DNA of 43,212 nt from contig CADCIU010000023.1 in assembly GCA_902801585.1 (NCBI GenBank), positions 1 through 43,212 on the forward strand. Reading direction: 5' to 3'. The notes under the pieces were generated by a model. That model was not told the origin of the DNA and did not search any database. It worked only from the letters and a program-made list of their open reading frames with translations. Shown in pieces: positions 32,737 to 42,539 of this stretch (the first letter of the stretch is position 1; each line of letters starts with the position of its first letter). The position numbers and the translations under genes were made by a program. This stretch comes from an uncultured Lachnospiraceae bacterium. Its GTDB lineage: Bacteria; Bacillota_A; Clostridia; Lachnospirales; Lachnospiraceae.

Positions 32737-33432
32737 ATGAGCAGAATCATTTTGAAGCTGAGCGGTGAGGCACTGGCAGGTCCTAAGCGCATGGGTTTTG
32801 ATGAAGAGACGGTCAGAGGCGTTGCGAAGCAGGTGCGCGAGCTGATCGAATCGGGATGCCAGGTGGGCATTGTGACCGGCGGAGGTAATTTCTGGCGCGG
32901 ACGCACGGGAAATGAGATTGACCGCGTGAAAGCCGATCAGATCGGAATGCTGGCTACCGTCATGAACTGCATCTATGTCTCGGAAATATTCAGGACAGAG
33001 GGAATGAAGACGGTCGTCATGACACCTTTTATGGTGGGCGCATTCACGGAGCTGTTTTCCAAGGATAAGGCCGTTTCCTATTTTGAAAACGGCACAGTCG
33101 TGTTTTATGCGGGCGGAACAGGACATCCGTATTTCTCCACGGATACGGGCATCCTTTTGAGAGCGATCGAATCGGAAGCGGATATGATCCTGCTCGCGAA
33201 AAATATTGACGGCATTTATGACAGCGATCCGAATGTCAATCCTGACGCAAAGCGGTTTGATACGATCTCCATTGACGAAGTCATTGAGAGAGGCCTTCAG
33301 GCAGTGGATATGACGGCTTCGATCCTTGCCAAGGAGAATCACATGCCGATGCGTGTCTTCGCGCTTCAGGAGGAGAACAGCATCATTCATGCCGCAAGCG
33401 GCAGTTTTAACGGAACGACAGTCACAGCCTGA
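32737..33432 (+). CDS. pyrH: UMP kinase
   Basis: A 231-residue bacterial UMP kinase that phosphorylates UMP to UDP. ATG at 32737 follows ggagga; an upstream in-frame TTG at 32722 lies before that site and is not used. Signatures are ILKLSGEAL at the start, GGGNFWRG, the UMP-binding FSTDTGILLRAIE and AKNIDGIYDSDPN. The length is typical. It heads the run frr-uppS-cdsA-rseP-ispG-polC, a common Firmicute order. Its expression is expected from the 32628-32656 promoter. Confidence 0.95.
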   Translation: MSRIILKLSGEALAGPKRMGFDEETVRGVAKQVRELIESGCQVGIVTGGGNFWRGRTGNEIDRVKADQIGMLATVMNCIYVSEIFRTEGMKTVVMTPFMVGAFTELFSKDKAVSYFENGTVVFYAGGTGHPYFSTDTGILLRAIESEADMILLAKNIDGIYDSDPNVNPDAKRFDTISIDEVIERGLQAVDMTASILAKENHMPMRVFALQEENSIIHAASGSFNGTTVTA

Positions 33433-33481
33433 GCAAAAGGGCTGATTGATCATGGATTATTAATGACACAGGGAGGTTATC

Positions 33482-34039
33482 ATGGGTAACGAGAGAGTAA
33501 AACCTTACGAAGAGAAAATGGAGAAGACGATTTCGCATCTGCAGACCGATCTGCAGGCAGTGCGCGCAGGGCGCGCCAATCCGCACGTTCTTGACAAGAT
33601 CCGCGTAGATTATTACGGATCTCCCACACCGATCCAGCAGGTGGCCAATGTCTCGGTCCCCGAAGCCAGGATCATTCAGATCGCTCCCTGGGAAAAGAAA
33701 ATGATCAAGGAGATCAGCCGCGCGATCGCAGGTTCGGATATCGGCATCAATCCCACCAATGACGGCCAGACGATCCGTCTCGTATTCCCTGAACTGACCG
33801 GTGAGAGAAGAAAACAGCTCTCCAAAGATGTCAAGAAGATGGGCGAGGAGTCCAAGGTCGCGCTGCGCAATATCCGCAGAGACGGAAATGACGCGTTCAA
33901 AAAATTGAAAAAGACGGAAGATCTTTCCGAGGACGTTGTCGGCGATCTGCAGGACGAACTTCAGAAGGTGACAGAGAAGAACATCAAGAAGATCGATAAG
34001 ATGATTGAAGAGAAGACGAAGGAGATCATGACACTTTGA
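33482..34039 (+). CDS. frr: Ribosome recycling factor
   Basis: A 185-residue RRF that, with EF-G, splits post-termination ribosomes. Typical sequence throughout: VRAGRANPHVLDKIRVDYYG (near residues 27-46), PWEKKMIKEISRAI, and the long C-terminal helices. ATG at 33482 follows ggaggt. Its stop overlaps the TTG start of uppS (TTGA), suggesting translational coupling. Confidence 0.96.
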   Translation: MGNERVKPYEEKMEKTISHLQTDLQAVRAGRANPHVLDKIRVDYYGSPTPIQQVANVSVPEARIIQIAPWEKKMIKEISRAIAGSDIGINPTNDGQTIRLVFPELTGERRKQLSKDVKKMGEESKVALRNIRRDGNDAFKKLKKTEDLSEDVVGDLQDELQKVTEKNIKKIDKMIEEKTKEIMTL

Positions 34040-34758
34040 AGCCGGATAACGAACGCAAGATACCCGTCCATGTGGCGATCATCATGGACGGAAACGGCAG
34101 ATGGGCCAGGAAAAGAGGGCTCCCCAGAACCGTGGGCCACACGCAGGGGGCCAGAACGGTGGAACAGATCCTGGAAGATGCGGATCACATGGGGATCCGC
34201 TATCTTACAGTGTATGCTTTTTCCACGGAGAACTGGAGCAGGCCGGACAGTGAGGTGAAAGCGCTGATGAACCTGCTCCGGACCTATATGAAGACCAGTT
34301 TGGCGAAGTGCGCGAGGAATAACGTCAAGATCAGGGTGATCGGGGACAAATCGGGATTGGACAGGGATCTTCAGATCTCCATTGCCAATCTGGAAAAGGA
34401 GACGGAAACCAACACCGGGATCAGTTTCCAGATCGCCATTAACTACGGCTCCAGAGATGAGATCGTCCGCGCAGTGAGAAGCGCCGCGGAGCGTGTCCGC
34501 AGCGGAGAACTGGATCCCTCGGATATCACCGAGGAGCTGATCTCAGACAGTCTTGATACGTACGGGATCCCTGATCCGGATCTTCTGATCAGGACAGGCG
34601 GTGAGCAGAGGATCTCGAATTTCCTGCTGTGGCAGACGGCTTACGCCGAGCTCTATTTCAGCGAAGTCGCGTGGCCGGATTTCAGCAAAGCGGAGCTTGA
34701 GAAAGCAGTGGATGCCTTTAACCACAGGGAGCGCCGCTACGGAGGACTGATGTCATGA
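34036..34758 (+). CDS. uppS: Undecaprenyl diphosphate synthase
   Basis: A 240-residue cis-prenyltransferase that makes C55-PP, the carrier for peptidoglycan synthesis. TTG at 34036 is the start, overlapping the frr stop; aaggag lies 10 nt upstream. The next ATG falls inside the conserved motif, so it is not a valid start. Signatures are IIMDGNGRWARKRGLPRTVGH (split near residue 16-36) and RTGGEQRISNFLLWQTAYAE near 200. The overlap ATGA with cdsA couples translation further. Confidence 0.95.
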   Translation: MKPDNERKIPVHVAIIMDGNGRWARKRGLPRTVGHTQGARTVEQILEDADHMGIRYLTVYAFSTENWSRPDSEVKALMNLLRTYMKTSLAKCARNNVKIRVIGDKSGLDRDLQISIANLEKETETNTGISFQIAINYGSRDEIVRAVRSAAERVRSGELDPSDITEELISDSLDTYGIPDPDLLIRTGGEQRISNFLLWQTAYAELYFSEVAWPDFSKAELEKAVDAFNHRERRYGGLMS

Positions 34759-35621
34759 AACAGAGAGTGATCAGCGGCGTTATCATTGCGGCAATGATCG
34801 TGGTGTTCGGGCTGCTGGGAGGATACCCTTTGGCGGCCCTGCTCCTTGTCTGTTCTCTGATCGGATACCGGGAGCTGGTCAGTGCAGTCGGCATTGAGGG
34901 CAAAGAAGAGAAGATCGGAGCGCTCGCAGCTGCCGGGTATGCGATGACCATCCTCTTATACGGCGGATTGATGATCATGCAGGCGCGATGGGGGACAGAC
35001 TCGAAACAGATGGTCTCTGCATCCAACTTTTACCTGCTGGCGGTCATTATCGTATCCTTCCTGGTCATGATGACGGTCTATGTTTTCCATTTTCCAAAAT
35101 ACAGATCGGAGCAGGTGATGTCCGGCTATTTCTGCTTTATCTATGCGCCGGTGCTCTTATCGTTTGTTTATCAGGCCAGAATGCTGTCGTACGGGATCTT
35201 TATGTATGCGCTGATCTTTGTCTGCAGTTCCGTGTGCGATACATGTGCGCTGGCAGCCGGAATGATGTTCGGAAAGCACAAGATGGCGCCGGTCCTCAGT
35301 CCCAAGAAGACGATCGAGGGGGCGGTCGGCGGCGTCGCGGGTTCAGCGGTCTGTTCCGTCATCCTCTCATTTGTTGTGAAGGCTTTTGACCCCGAGGCGG
35401 ACCTTTTGATCCAGTTCCTGATCATCGGAGTTCTCGGCGCGCTGATCAGTATGACCGGAGATCTCGCAGCCTCCGCGATCAAGAGGAATCACGAGATCAA
35501 GGACTACGGAAATCTGATCCCCGGTCACGGCGGGATCATGGACCGGTTCGACAGCATTATTTTTACCGCGCCCCTGATCTACATTTTGGGGGTATTACTT
35601 TTAGGGACGGCGGCACTGTAA
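34755..35621 (+). CDS. cdsA: Phosphatidate cytidylyltransferase
   Basis: A 288-residue integral membrane enzyme that makes CDP-diacylglycerol from phosphatidate and CTP for phospholipid synthesis. It has about eight hydrophobic segments. The family signature is at the C-terminus: GDLAASAIKRNHEIKDYG, then NLIPGHGGIMDRFDSI. SPKKTIEGAVGG lies upstream near residue 180. ATG at 34755 overlaps the uppS stop (ATGA). In most related genomes dxr follows; here a 69-nt gap leads directly to rseP. Confidence 0.94.
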   Translation: MKQRVISGVIIAAMIVVFGLLGGYPLAALLLVCSLIGYRELVSAVGIEGKEEKIGALAAAGYAMTILLYGGLMIMQARWGTDSKQMVSASNFYLLAVIIVSFLVMMTVYVFHFPKYRSEQVMSGYFCFIYAPVLLSFVYQARMLSYGIFMYALIFVCSSVCDTCALAAGMMFGKHKMAPVLSPKKTIEGAVGGVAGSAVCSVILSFVVKAFDPEADLLIQFLIIGVLGALISMTGDLAASAIKRNHEIKDYGNLIPGHGGIMDRFDSIIFTAPLIYILGVLLLGTAAL

Positions 35622-35690
35622 ACGGATCACGAAAGGGGCGGGCATTGTGTTCGCCTTTTCTTGCGTATATGGCAATGAGGTATAATCATT
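35622..35690 (+). other. Short cdsA-rseP spacer at the usual dxr position
   Basis: 69 nt with no room for dxr. It contains ggcg...cgcc followed by TTTTCTT (weak hairpin, about 35637-35660) and a TATAAT at 35681-35686 just before the rseP start, which could be a promoter remnant. Nothing else is seen. Confidence 0.5.
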
Positions 35691-36761
35691 TTGAGCAGTA
35701 ATTGGTTCATCAGTATTTTGATCTTTCTCCTGATCCTGGGAGTGATCGTCATTTCCCATGAGATGGGACATTTTTCCGTCGCGAGGCGAAGCGGGATCAG
35801 GGTCAACGAATTTGACGTGGGATTCGGTCCCACGCTGATGAAGAAGAAACTGGGGGAGACAGACTTCTGTCTCAAGCTCCTTCCCTTTGGCGGAGCCTGT
35901 ATCTTCGAGGGGATGGATGCGATGGAGGAAGAGGAGCGGAAGGCGCTCTCGCCGGAGGCCTTTCCCAATGCCCCTGTCGGAGCGAGGATCGCAACGGTGC
36001 TTGCAGGTCCGATCGCGAATTTTATCATCGGTTACATATTTGCACTGATCATCGTGGCGTTCTGCGGAACGGATCTGCCGATCATCAGCAAAGTGATCGA
36101 GGATTCGGCGGCCATGGAGGCCGGCCTTGAGGAAGGAGACAGGATCGTCAGGATCAACGGCGAGAGCATACATCTCTATCGCGAGATCAGTCTCCAGTCC
36201 ATGATGAATTACGGAGAACCGCTCAAGATCACGTATGAGCGGAACGGGGAGCGAAATACGATCACATTGACGCCCCGATTTGATGAAGAGGCAAACCGGT
36301 ACTATATCGGCATACAGGGCGGCGGGAATATCCACAAGTGTAATGCATTAGAAGTGTTCCGCTACGGGTTTTATGAGATCGAATACTGGGTGAGGGTGAC
36401 GACGAAATCACTGGCCTCAATATTCAGGGGACACTTCTCCAAAGATGATATCTCAGGACCCGTCGGTGTCGTCGAGGCTGTCAACGACACGTATACGGAA
36501 GCGCAGCCCTACGGCCCTATGGTGGTCATCATGTCGCTCCTGAATCTGGCTACGCTCCTCACGATCAATATAGGGATCATCAACCTGCTTCCGCTGCCGG
36601 CTTTGGATGGCGGAAGGCTCGTTTTCCTCGTCATCGAGGCAATCCGCGGCAAACCGATCCCCCCGGAGAAAGAAGGAATGGTACACCTGGCCGGATTTAT
36701 GGCGCTCATGCTTCTTATGGTGATCGTTTTGTTTAATGATCTGTCGAGGATCTTCCGGTAA
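35691..36761 (+). CDS. rseP: RseP/RasP family site-2 protease
   Basis: A 356-residue M50 intramembrane zinc protease. HEMGH (near residues 23-27) in the first transmembrane segment is the zinc-binding motif, and the matching third-ligand region NLLPLPALDGGRL is near residue 300. A PDZ domain (about 125-200, with ISKVIEDSAAMEAGLEEGDRIVRING) lies between. It cleaves membrane-bound anti-sigma factors and remnant signal peptides. TTG at 35691 is the best start; gagg lies 10 nt upstream, which is weak. It precedes ispG by 75 nt. Confidence 0.94.
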   Translation: MSSNWFISILIFLLILGVIVISHEMGHFSVARRSGIRVNEFDVGFGPTLMKKKLGETDFCLKLLPFGGACIFEGMDAMEEEERKALSPEAFPNAPVGARIATVLAGPIANFIIGYIFALIIVAFCGTDLPIISKVIEDSAAMEAGLEEGDRIVRINGESIHLYREISLQSMMNYGEPLKITYERNGERNTITLTPRFDEEANRYYIGIQGGGNIHKCNALEVFRYGFYEIEYWVRVTTKSLASIFRGHFSKDDISGPVGVVEAVNDTYTEAQPYGPMVVIMSLLNLATLLTINIGIINLLPLPALDGGRLVFLVIEAIRGKPIPPEKEGMVHLAGFMALMLLMVIVLFNDLSRIFR

Positions 36762-36836
36762 GTAATATCGAAACAGGGCAGTTCCGGCGATTGACTGAAT
36801 CAGTCGAATCTTGCCTGAATACAAGAAAGGAAGTAT

Positions 36837-37892
36837 ATGGCATACAGAGACCACACCAAAGTAATTAAAATAGGAGACAGGGTCATCGGCGGCGGAAATC
36901 CGATCCTGATCCAGTCCATGACGAACACGCGCACAGAAGACGTCGCGGCGACGGTTGACCAGATCCATGCACTTGAGAACGCAGGATGTGAGATCATACG
37001 ATGCACAGTGCCTAATGCGGAGGCGGCAGCGGCGATCGCACAGATTAAAAAAGAGATCAGTATACCGCTGGTCGCGGATATCCATTTTGACTACAAAATG
37101 GCCATTTTGGCCATTGAGAACGGAGCGGACAAGATCCGTATCAATCCCGGCAATATCGGCGGGAAAGACCGCATCGCCGAAGTTGTCCGCTGCGCATCGG
37201 AGAGGGAGATCCCGATCCGGGTCGGCGTCAACAGCGGCTCCCTGGAGAAGAATCTGGTGGAGAAGTACGGAGGCGTGACAGCGGAAGGACTTGTGGAGAG
37301 CGCGCTGGACAAGGTCCGAATGGTGGAAGAGTGCGGCTATGACAAGATCGTCATCAGCATCAAATCATCGGATGTCCTGATGTGCATAAGAGCACATGAA
37401 ATACTGGCTGAAAAGTCGGACTATCCCCTTCACGTGGGCATCACCGAAGCGGGCACGCTCTTCAGCGGCAATATCAAATCCGCGATCGGGCTGGGCGTGA
37501 TCCTTTATCAGGGGATCGGCGACACGATCCGCGTCTCCCTGACCGGCGATCCTGTTGAGGAGATCAAGTCGGGCAAACAGATCCTGCGCACGCTCGGTCT
37601 GCGGAAAGGCGGGATCGAAGTCGTGTCATGTCCCACCTGCGGCAGAACGAAGATCGACCTGATCGGACTTGCCAATCAGGTAGAGACGATGGTCCAGGCC
37701 TATCCGCTGAATATCAAGGTCGCAGTGATGGGCTGCGCAGTCAACGGCCCCGGAGAGGCGAGAGAAGCGGACCTGGGCATTGCGGGCGGCATCGGAGAAG
37801 GCCTTCTCATGCGGCACGGAGAGATCATTCGCAAGATGCCCGAGGGAGAGCTGCTCGACGCGCTCAGGCAGGAGCTGGACAAGATGCTCTGA
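36837..37892 (+). CDS. ispG: 4-hydroxy-3-methylbut-2-enyl diphosphate synthase
   Basis: A 351-residue [4Fe-4S] enzyme of the MEP pathway, converting MEcPP to HMBPP. The N-terminal TIM-barrel part has IQSMTNTRTEDVAATV and VADIHFDYKMA. The cluster cysteines are in SCPTCGRTKIDL (near residue 265) and MGCAVNGPGEA (near 300). ATG at 36837 follows aaaggaag. With ispF (16788) it shows that the MEP pathway is present, which makes the absence of dxr from this operon notable. Confidence 0.96.
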   Translation: MAYRDHTKVIKIGDRVIGGGNPILIQSMTNTRTEDVAATVDQIHALENAGCEIIRCTVPNAEAAAAIAQIKKEISIPLVADIHFDYKMAILAIENGADKIRINPGNIGGKDRIAEVVRCASEREIPIRVGVNSGSLEKNLVEKYGGVTAEGLVESALDKVRMVEECGYDKIVISIKSSDVLMCIRAHEILAEKSDYPLHVGITEAGTLFSGNIKSAIGLGVILYQGIGDTIRVSLTGDPVEEIKSGKQILRTLGLRKGGIEVVSCPTCGRTKIDLIGLANQVETMVQAYPLNIKVAVMGCAVNGPGEAREADLGIAGGIGEGLLMRHGEIIRKMPEGELLDALRQELDKML

Positions 37893-37947
37893 TATATATT
37901 TCAAACACTCATTGAAGTCAATGAATTAAAAGAGGACTGAAGATTTC

Positions 37948-40900
37948 ATGAAACGGTTTTTTGACGTATTTCCTACCCTTGAGGTCAAGTCTGATCTCAA
38001 GGATTATTTCGAAGAGACGGAAATTGAACGGCTGACGACGAACAGGGAGCACACACGGATCAAAGTTGTGCTCTATTCAGGACACCTGATCCACAAAAGC
38101 CGAATTTACAGAATGCAGGATGAGATCTCCAGGCAGGTGTTTGGAAGTAAACCCACGGAGGTGTACATTGACGAGCACTATCAGCTGAGTGCGCAGTACA
38201 CACCGAGACGCCTGATGGACGAGTACTATGACTCGCTCAGCAGCGAGATCGGAAGTTTTTCTCACGTTCTGGGAAGTTATTTCCGGGATGCCAGGCTGGA
38301 GTACAGAGACGAGGAGAATATCCACGTCGTTCTCGAGGAGAGCTGTCTGAGCAGACAGCTCGCATTTAAGCTGGAAGAGGCACTCAACAGGATATTCAGG
38401 GACAGATGCGGGGTCCGGGCGACACTGACGGTAGGTCTCGAGGCGCGCAGGAAGAGGAAGGAAGAGATCCTGCCGCGAGAGATCCCTCTGCAGGGCGCGG
38501 ACGCCGCCTTTGCTGTGTCCGCATATGATCCTCAGCAGGCACCGGTCTTGTCTGCAGCGTCCTTTGATCGGAACGGCGGACCAAAGGAATCTGCTGCTCC
38601 CGCGGAGAGGTTATCGTTCAGGAAAAAAGAAAGCGCGGAAAAGGACGGGGCTCCCAGAGGGGGTGCCCGAGGAAACGGGTATTCGAAAAAGGGCGGTAAT
38701 ACGGGCAAAAGACCGGTCAGCCTCAAAAGGACCGTCAATCCGGACGTTGTGTACGGGAGAGAGGTAAACGAGGATGCGATCCCGATCAGCGACGTCGTGG
38801 GAGAGATCGGGGAGATCGTCATCAGAGGAAAGGTCATTGCAAACAGCCGAAGGGATATCCGCAATGACAAGACGATCGTCAAGTTCTCCATGACGGATCT
38901 GACAGATTCGATCTACTGTAAAGTCTTTGTCCCTACGCCTCTGGCAGGTGAACTGCTCTCGGATCTGGGCGCCGGTACCTGGATCAAGGTGCGCGGAACG
39001 GCAATTTTTGACTCTTTTGACAAAGAAGTGTCGATCTCGTCGATCCAGGGGATCATGAAGATCCCCGCAGTAGTGAAAAAGAGGGAGGACCTGGCGGACC
39101 GAAAGCGCGTCGAACTTCACTGTCATACGAAGATGAGCGATATGGACGGCGTCTCTGAGTGCAAAGACATCGTGAAGAGGGCCTACGCGTGGGGCATGCC
39201 CGCCATTGCCATCACAGACCACGGCAACGTACAGGCTTTTCCCGACGCAAATCATGTCAGGGAGGCGCTTCTGTCCTCCGAGAACAAAAAGAGGAAAGAG
39301 CAGGGTCTTCCTCCGGTGGATCCCCAGAAGTTCTTCAAGATCATTTACGGGGTGGAGTGCTACCTGGTAGATGACTTGAAAAAAAGTGTGGAATACGGGG
39401 GAAAGGAGAAGCCGTCAGACCGGACAGACGCACAGAAATATGTGGTCTTCGACCTTGAGACGACGGGATTTTCACCCGAAAAGAACAGGATCATCGAATT
39501 TGGCGCGGTCAAGGTGGAAAACGGCGCGATCACGGGCAGATTTTCGGAATTTGTCAATCCTAAGGTTCCGATCCCTTACAGGATCTCACAGCTCACGGGC
39601 ATCACGGATGACATGGTGATCGGCGCGGACCCGATCGACAAAGTGCTGCCCCGGTTTCTGGAGTTTTCAAAAGACTGCGTGCTGGTCGGTCATAACGTCG
39701 GTTTCGATATCGGATTTGTGAGGGAGAACTGCAGGCGCCTCGGGTATGAATGCCCGTTTACGACGGTCGATACACTCGGCATTTCCAGAGCGCTTCTTCC
39801 GGGACATGCCAAATATACATTGGACGCGGTGGCAAAGATCCTCGGCGTCTCTTTAGAGAACCATCACCGCGCTGTAGACGACGCGGAGTGCACAGCGGGG
39901 ATCTTCAGAAAAGAGCTCCCGATGCTGGCGGATATGGGGGCTGTCACATTCGGTGAGGTCAATGCCCTCAGCGACCGGAATCCCGACATTGTAAAGAGAC
40001 TGCGGACTCACCACTGTGTCCTGCTGGCCAAGAACAATACGGGCAGGGTGAACCTGTATTCCATGGTGAGCGATTCTCACCTGAAATATTTCTTCAAGAA
40101 ACCCAGGATCCCCAAGAGCCTTCTCATGAAACACAGAGAGGGGATCCTGGTGGGAAGCGCATGTGTGTCAGGGGAGCTGTTCGAGGCGATCCTGGAGGAG
40201 CGGGGAGATGAGGCGATCGCCGGCATCGCGGATTTTTACGATTATCTGGAGATCCAGCCCAGAGCCAACAATCGCTTCCTTCTCGAATCTCCCAGAATGC
40301 AGGAGCGGTATCCGCAGCTCAAAACGGAAGAAGATCTGCTTGATCTCAACAGGAGGATCGTCAGGCTCGGCGAGCAGCTGGGCAAACCGGTCGTGGCAAC
40401 GGGAGACGTGCATTTCCTCGATCCGGAAGATGAGATCTACAGAAGCATCATACAGGACGGAATGGGCATGTCTGAAGAAGACCCCGCTCCGCTCTATTTC
40501 AGGACCACTGACGATATGCTGGAAGAATTCTCCTATCTTGGAGCCAAAAAAGCGGAAGAGGTGGTCATTACCAATACGCAGAAAATTGCGGATATGGTCG
40601 ATGCGATCTCACCGGTCAGGCCGGATAAATGCCCGCCCGTGATCCCGCGCTCCGACGAGATGCTGACGGAGATCTGCTATAACAAGGCGCACTCCATGTA
40701 CGGCAAACCGCTGCCGAAGATCGTCGAGGAGAGGCTGCAGAGAGAGCTGAATTCGATCATTAAGAACGGTTATTCCGTTATGTATATCATCGCGCAGAAA
40801 CTGGTGTGGAAGTCTGTCGAGGACGGGTACCTGGTCGGTTCGCGAGGATCTGTCGGTTCCTCGTTCGTTGCCACGATGTCCGGGATCACGGAGGTCAACC

Positions 40901-42525
40901 CGCTTCCGCCTCACTATTACTGCACGGAATGCTTTTACTCGGATTTTGATTCACCGGAAGTGAAGGCATATGCGGGGCGCTGCGGTATCGATCTGCCGCC
41001 GAAGATGTGTCCGCGCTGCGGCAAACCGATGAAGAAAGACGGCTTCGATATTCCTTTTGAGACCTTTTTGGGATTCAAGGGGGACAAGGAGCCTGATATC
41101 GACCTGAACTTTTCAGGGGAGTATCAGAGTAAGGCGCATGCGTATACGAAGGTGATCTTCGGACATGAACAGACCTTTAAAGCCGGCACGATCGCAACCG
41201 TCGCAGAGAAGACCGCATACGGCTATGTGAAGAATTATTATGAGCGCAAAGGCGTCAGCAAAAGGACCTGCGAGATCGAACGCCTACTGCAGGGCTGCAC
41301 GGGAATCCGCAGAAGCACCGGGCAGCATCCGGGCGGGATCGTTGTCCTTCCTCTCGGGGAGGATATCAATACATTTACGCCGGTCCAGCATCCGGCCAAT
41401 GACATGACGACGGACATCATCACGACCCATTTTGATTATCATTCCATCGATCACAACCTGCTCAAGCTCGATATACTGGGACATGATGATCCCACTATGA
41501 TCCGAATGCTGCAGGACCTGACGGGACTCGATCCCATGGAGATCCCTCTGGACGACCCCACTGTGATGAGTCTTTTCAGTTCCACCGAAGCACTCGGCAT
41601 CACGCCGGAACAGAACGGAGGTATTGACGTAGGCTCTCTGGGCATTCCGGAGTTCGGCACGAAATTTGTTATCGGTATGCTGGATGATACAAGACCGACA
41701 TCTATGTCGGAGCTGGTCAGGATCTCCGGTCTGTCCCACGGCACGGATGTGTGGCTGGGAAATGCGCAGTCGCTGATCCAGTCGGGAAAAGCGACGCTGT
41801 CGACCGCAATCTGCACCAGAGATGACATCATGTCTTATCTGATCGGCATGAATATGGATAAATCGCTGTCATTTAAGACGATGGAATCCGTCAGAAAAGG
41901 TAAAGGACTCACGCCGCAGATGAAAGAGGCGATGGAGGCGGCAGGTGTACCGGACTGGTATATTGAATCCTGCCTCAAGATCAAGTATATGTTCCCCAGA
42001 GCGCATGCAGCGGCTTACGTGATGATGGCTCTGCGGATCGCATACTGCAAGGTCTTCTATCCGCTGGCCTATTATGCGGCCTATTACAGCATCCGCGCTT
42101 CGGCATTCTCCTACGAGATCATGTGCCAGGGACAGGCACATCTTCTGGAAGTCATGGAGGAGTACAATAAGCGCAGAGATACCCTCACGCCCAAAGAGCT
42201 CTCGACCCTGGACGACTGTCTGGTGGTCAGGGAGATGTACGCCAGAGGGATCGAGTTTACGCCGATCGATATTTTTACAGCGGGATCGCGTACATGCAAG
42301 ATCGTGGACGGCAAGATCATGCCGTCCCTGACGAGTATCGACGGGATGGGTGAGAAAGCGGCGGATGCCGTTGTCGAAGCCGCAAAGGACGGGCCTTTTA
42401 TTTCCAGGGACGATTTCTGGAACCGGACGAAAGTGCCCAAGACTGTCGTGGAAAAGATGAATGAAATGGGACTTCTCGGTGATCTTCCGGAAAGCAACCA
42501 GATTTCCCTCTTTGATATTTTGTGA
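37948..42525 (+). CDS. polC: DNA polymerase III PolC
   Basis: A 1525-residue replicative polymerase with proofreading. Order: N-terminal domain, a low-complexity basic linker (about residues 167-275, rich in Gly, Lys, Ser and Ala), OB domain (about 275-380), PHP domain begun by VELHCHTKMSDMDGVS (near 388), an inserted DnaQ-type 3'-5' exonuclease (about 497-660, FDLETTGFSPEKNRIIEFG), the rest of PHP, and the catalytic core with GSRGSVGSSFVA, a CPRCGKP zinc site (near 1020) and PDIDLNFSGEYQ (near 1047). It is slightly long for PolC (about 1430-1460 is common), mainly because of the linker. ATG at 37948 follows agagga. Confidence 0.97.
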   Translation: MKRFFDVFPTLEVKSDLKDYFEETEIERLTTNREHTRIKVVLYSGHLIHKSRIYRMQDEISRQVFGSKPTEVYIDEHYQLSAQYTPRRLMDEYYDSLSSEIGSFSHVLGSYFRDARLEYRDEENIHVVLEESCLSRQLAFKLEEALNRIFRDRCGVRATLTVGLEARRKRKEEILPREIPLQGADAAFAVSAYDPQQAPVLSAASFDRNGGPKESAAPAERLSFRKKESAEKDGAPRGGARGNGYSKKGGNTGKRPVSLKRTVNPDVVYGREVNEDAIPISDVVGEIGEIVIRGKVIANSRRDIRNDKTIVKFSMTDLTDSIYCKVFVPTPLAGELLSDLGAGTWIKVRGTAIFDSFDKEVSISSIQGIMKIPAVVKKREDLADRKRVELHCHTKMSDMDGVSECKDIVKRAYAWGMPAIAITDHGNVQAFPDANHVREALLSSENKKRKEQGLPPVDPQKFFKIIYGVECYLVDDLKKSVEYGGKEKPSDRTDAQKYVVFDLETTGFSPEKNRIIEFGAVKVENGAITGRFSEFVNPKVPIPYRISQLTGITDDMVIGADPIDKVLPRFLEFSKDCVLVGHNVGFDIGFVRENCRRLGYECPFTTVDTLGISRALLPGHAKYTLDAVAKILGVSLENHHRAVDDAECTAGIFRKELPMLADMGAVTFGEVNALSDRNPDIVKRLRTHHCVLLAKNNTGRVNLYSMVSDSHLKYFFKKPRIPKSLLMKHREGILVGSACVSGELFEAILEERGDEAIAGIADFYDYLEIQPRANNRFLLESPRMQERYPQLKTEEDLLDLNRRIVRLGEQLGKPVVATGDVHFLDPEDEIYRSIIQDGMGMSEEDPAPLYFRTTDDMLEEFSYLGAKKAEEVVITNTQKIADMVDAISPVRPDKCPPVIPRSDEMLTEICYNKAHSMYGKPLPKIVEERLQRELNSIIKNGYSVMYIIAQKLVWKSVEDGYLVGSRGSVGSSFVATMSGITEVNPLPPHYYCTECFYSDFDSPEVKAYAGRCGIDLPPKMCPRCGKPMKKDGFDIPFETFLGFKGDKEPDIDLNFSGEYQSKAHAYTKVIFGHEQTFKAGTIATVAEKTAYGYVKNYYERKGVSKRTCEIERLLQGCTGIRRSTGQHPGGIVVLPLGEDINTFTPVQHPANDMTTDIITTHFDYHSIDHNLLKLDILGHDDPTMIRMLQDLTGLDPMEIPLDDPTVMSLFSSTEALGITPEQNGGIDVGSLGIPEFGTKFVIGMLDDTRPTSMSELVRISGLSHGTDVWLGNAQSLIQSGKATLSTAICTRDDIMSYLIGMNMDKSLSFKTMESVRKGKGLTPQMKEAMEAAGVPDWYIESCLKIKYMFPRAHAAAYVMMALRIAYCKVFYPLAYYAAYYSIRASAFSYEIMCQGQAHLLEVMEEYNKRRDTLTPKELSTLDDCLVVREMYARGIEFTPIDIFTAGSRTCKIVDGKIMPSLTSIDGMGEKAADAVVEAAKDGPFISRDDFWNRTKVPKTVVEKMNEMGLLGDLPESNQISLFDIL

Positions 42526-42539
42526 GACCGGGGGTGTGT

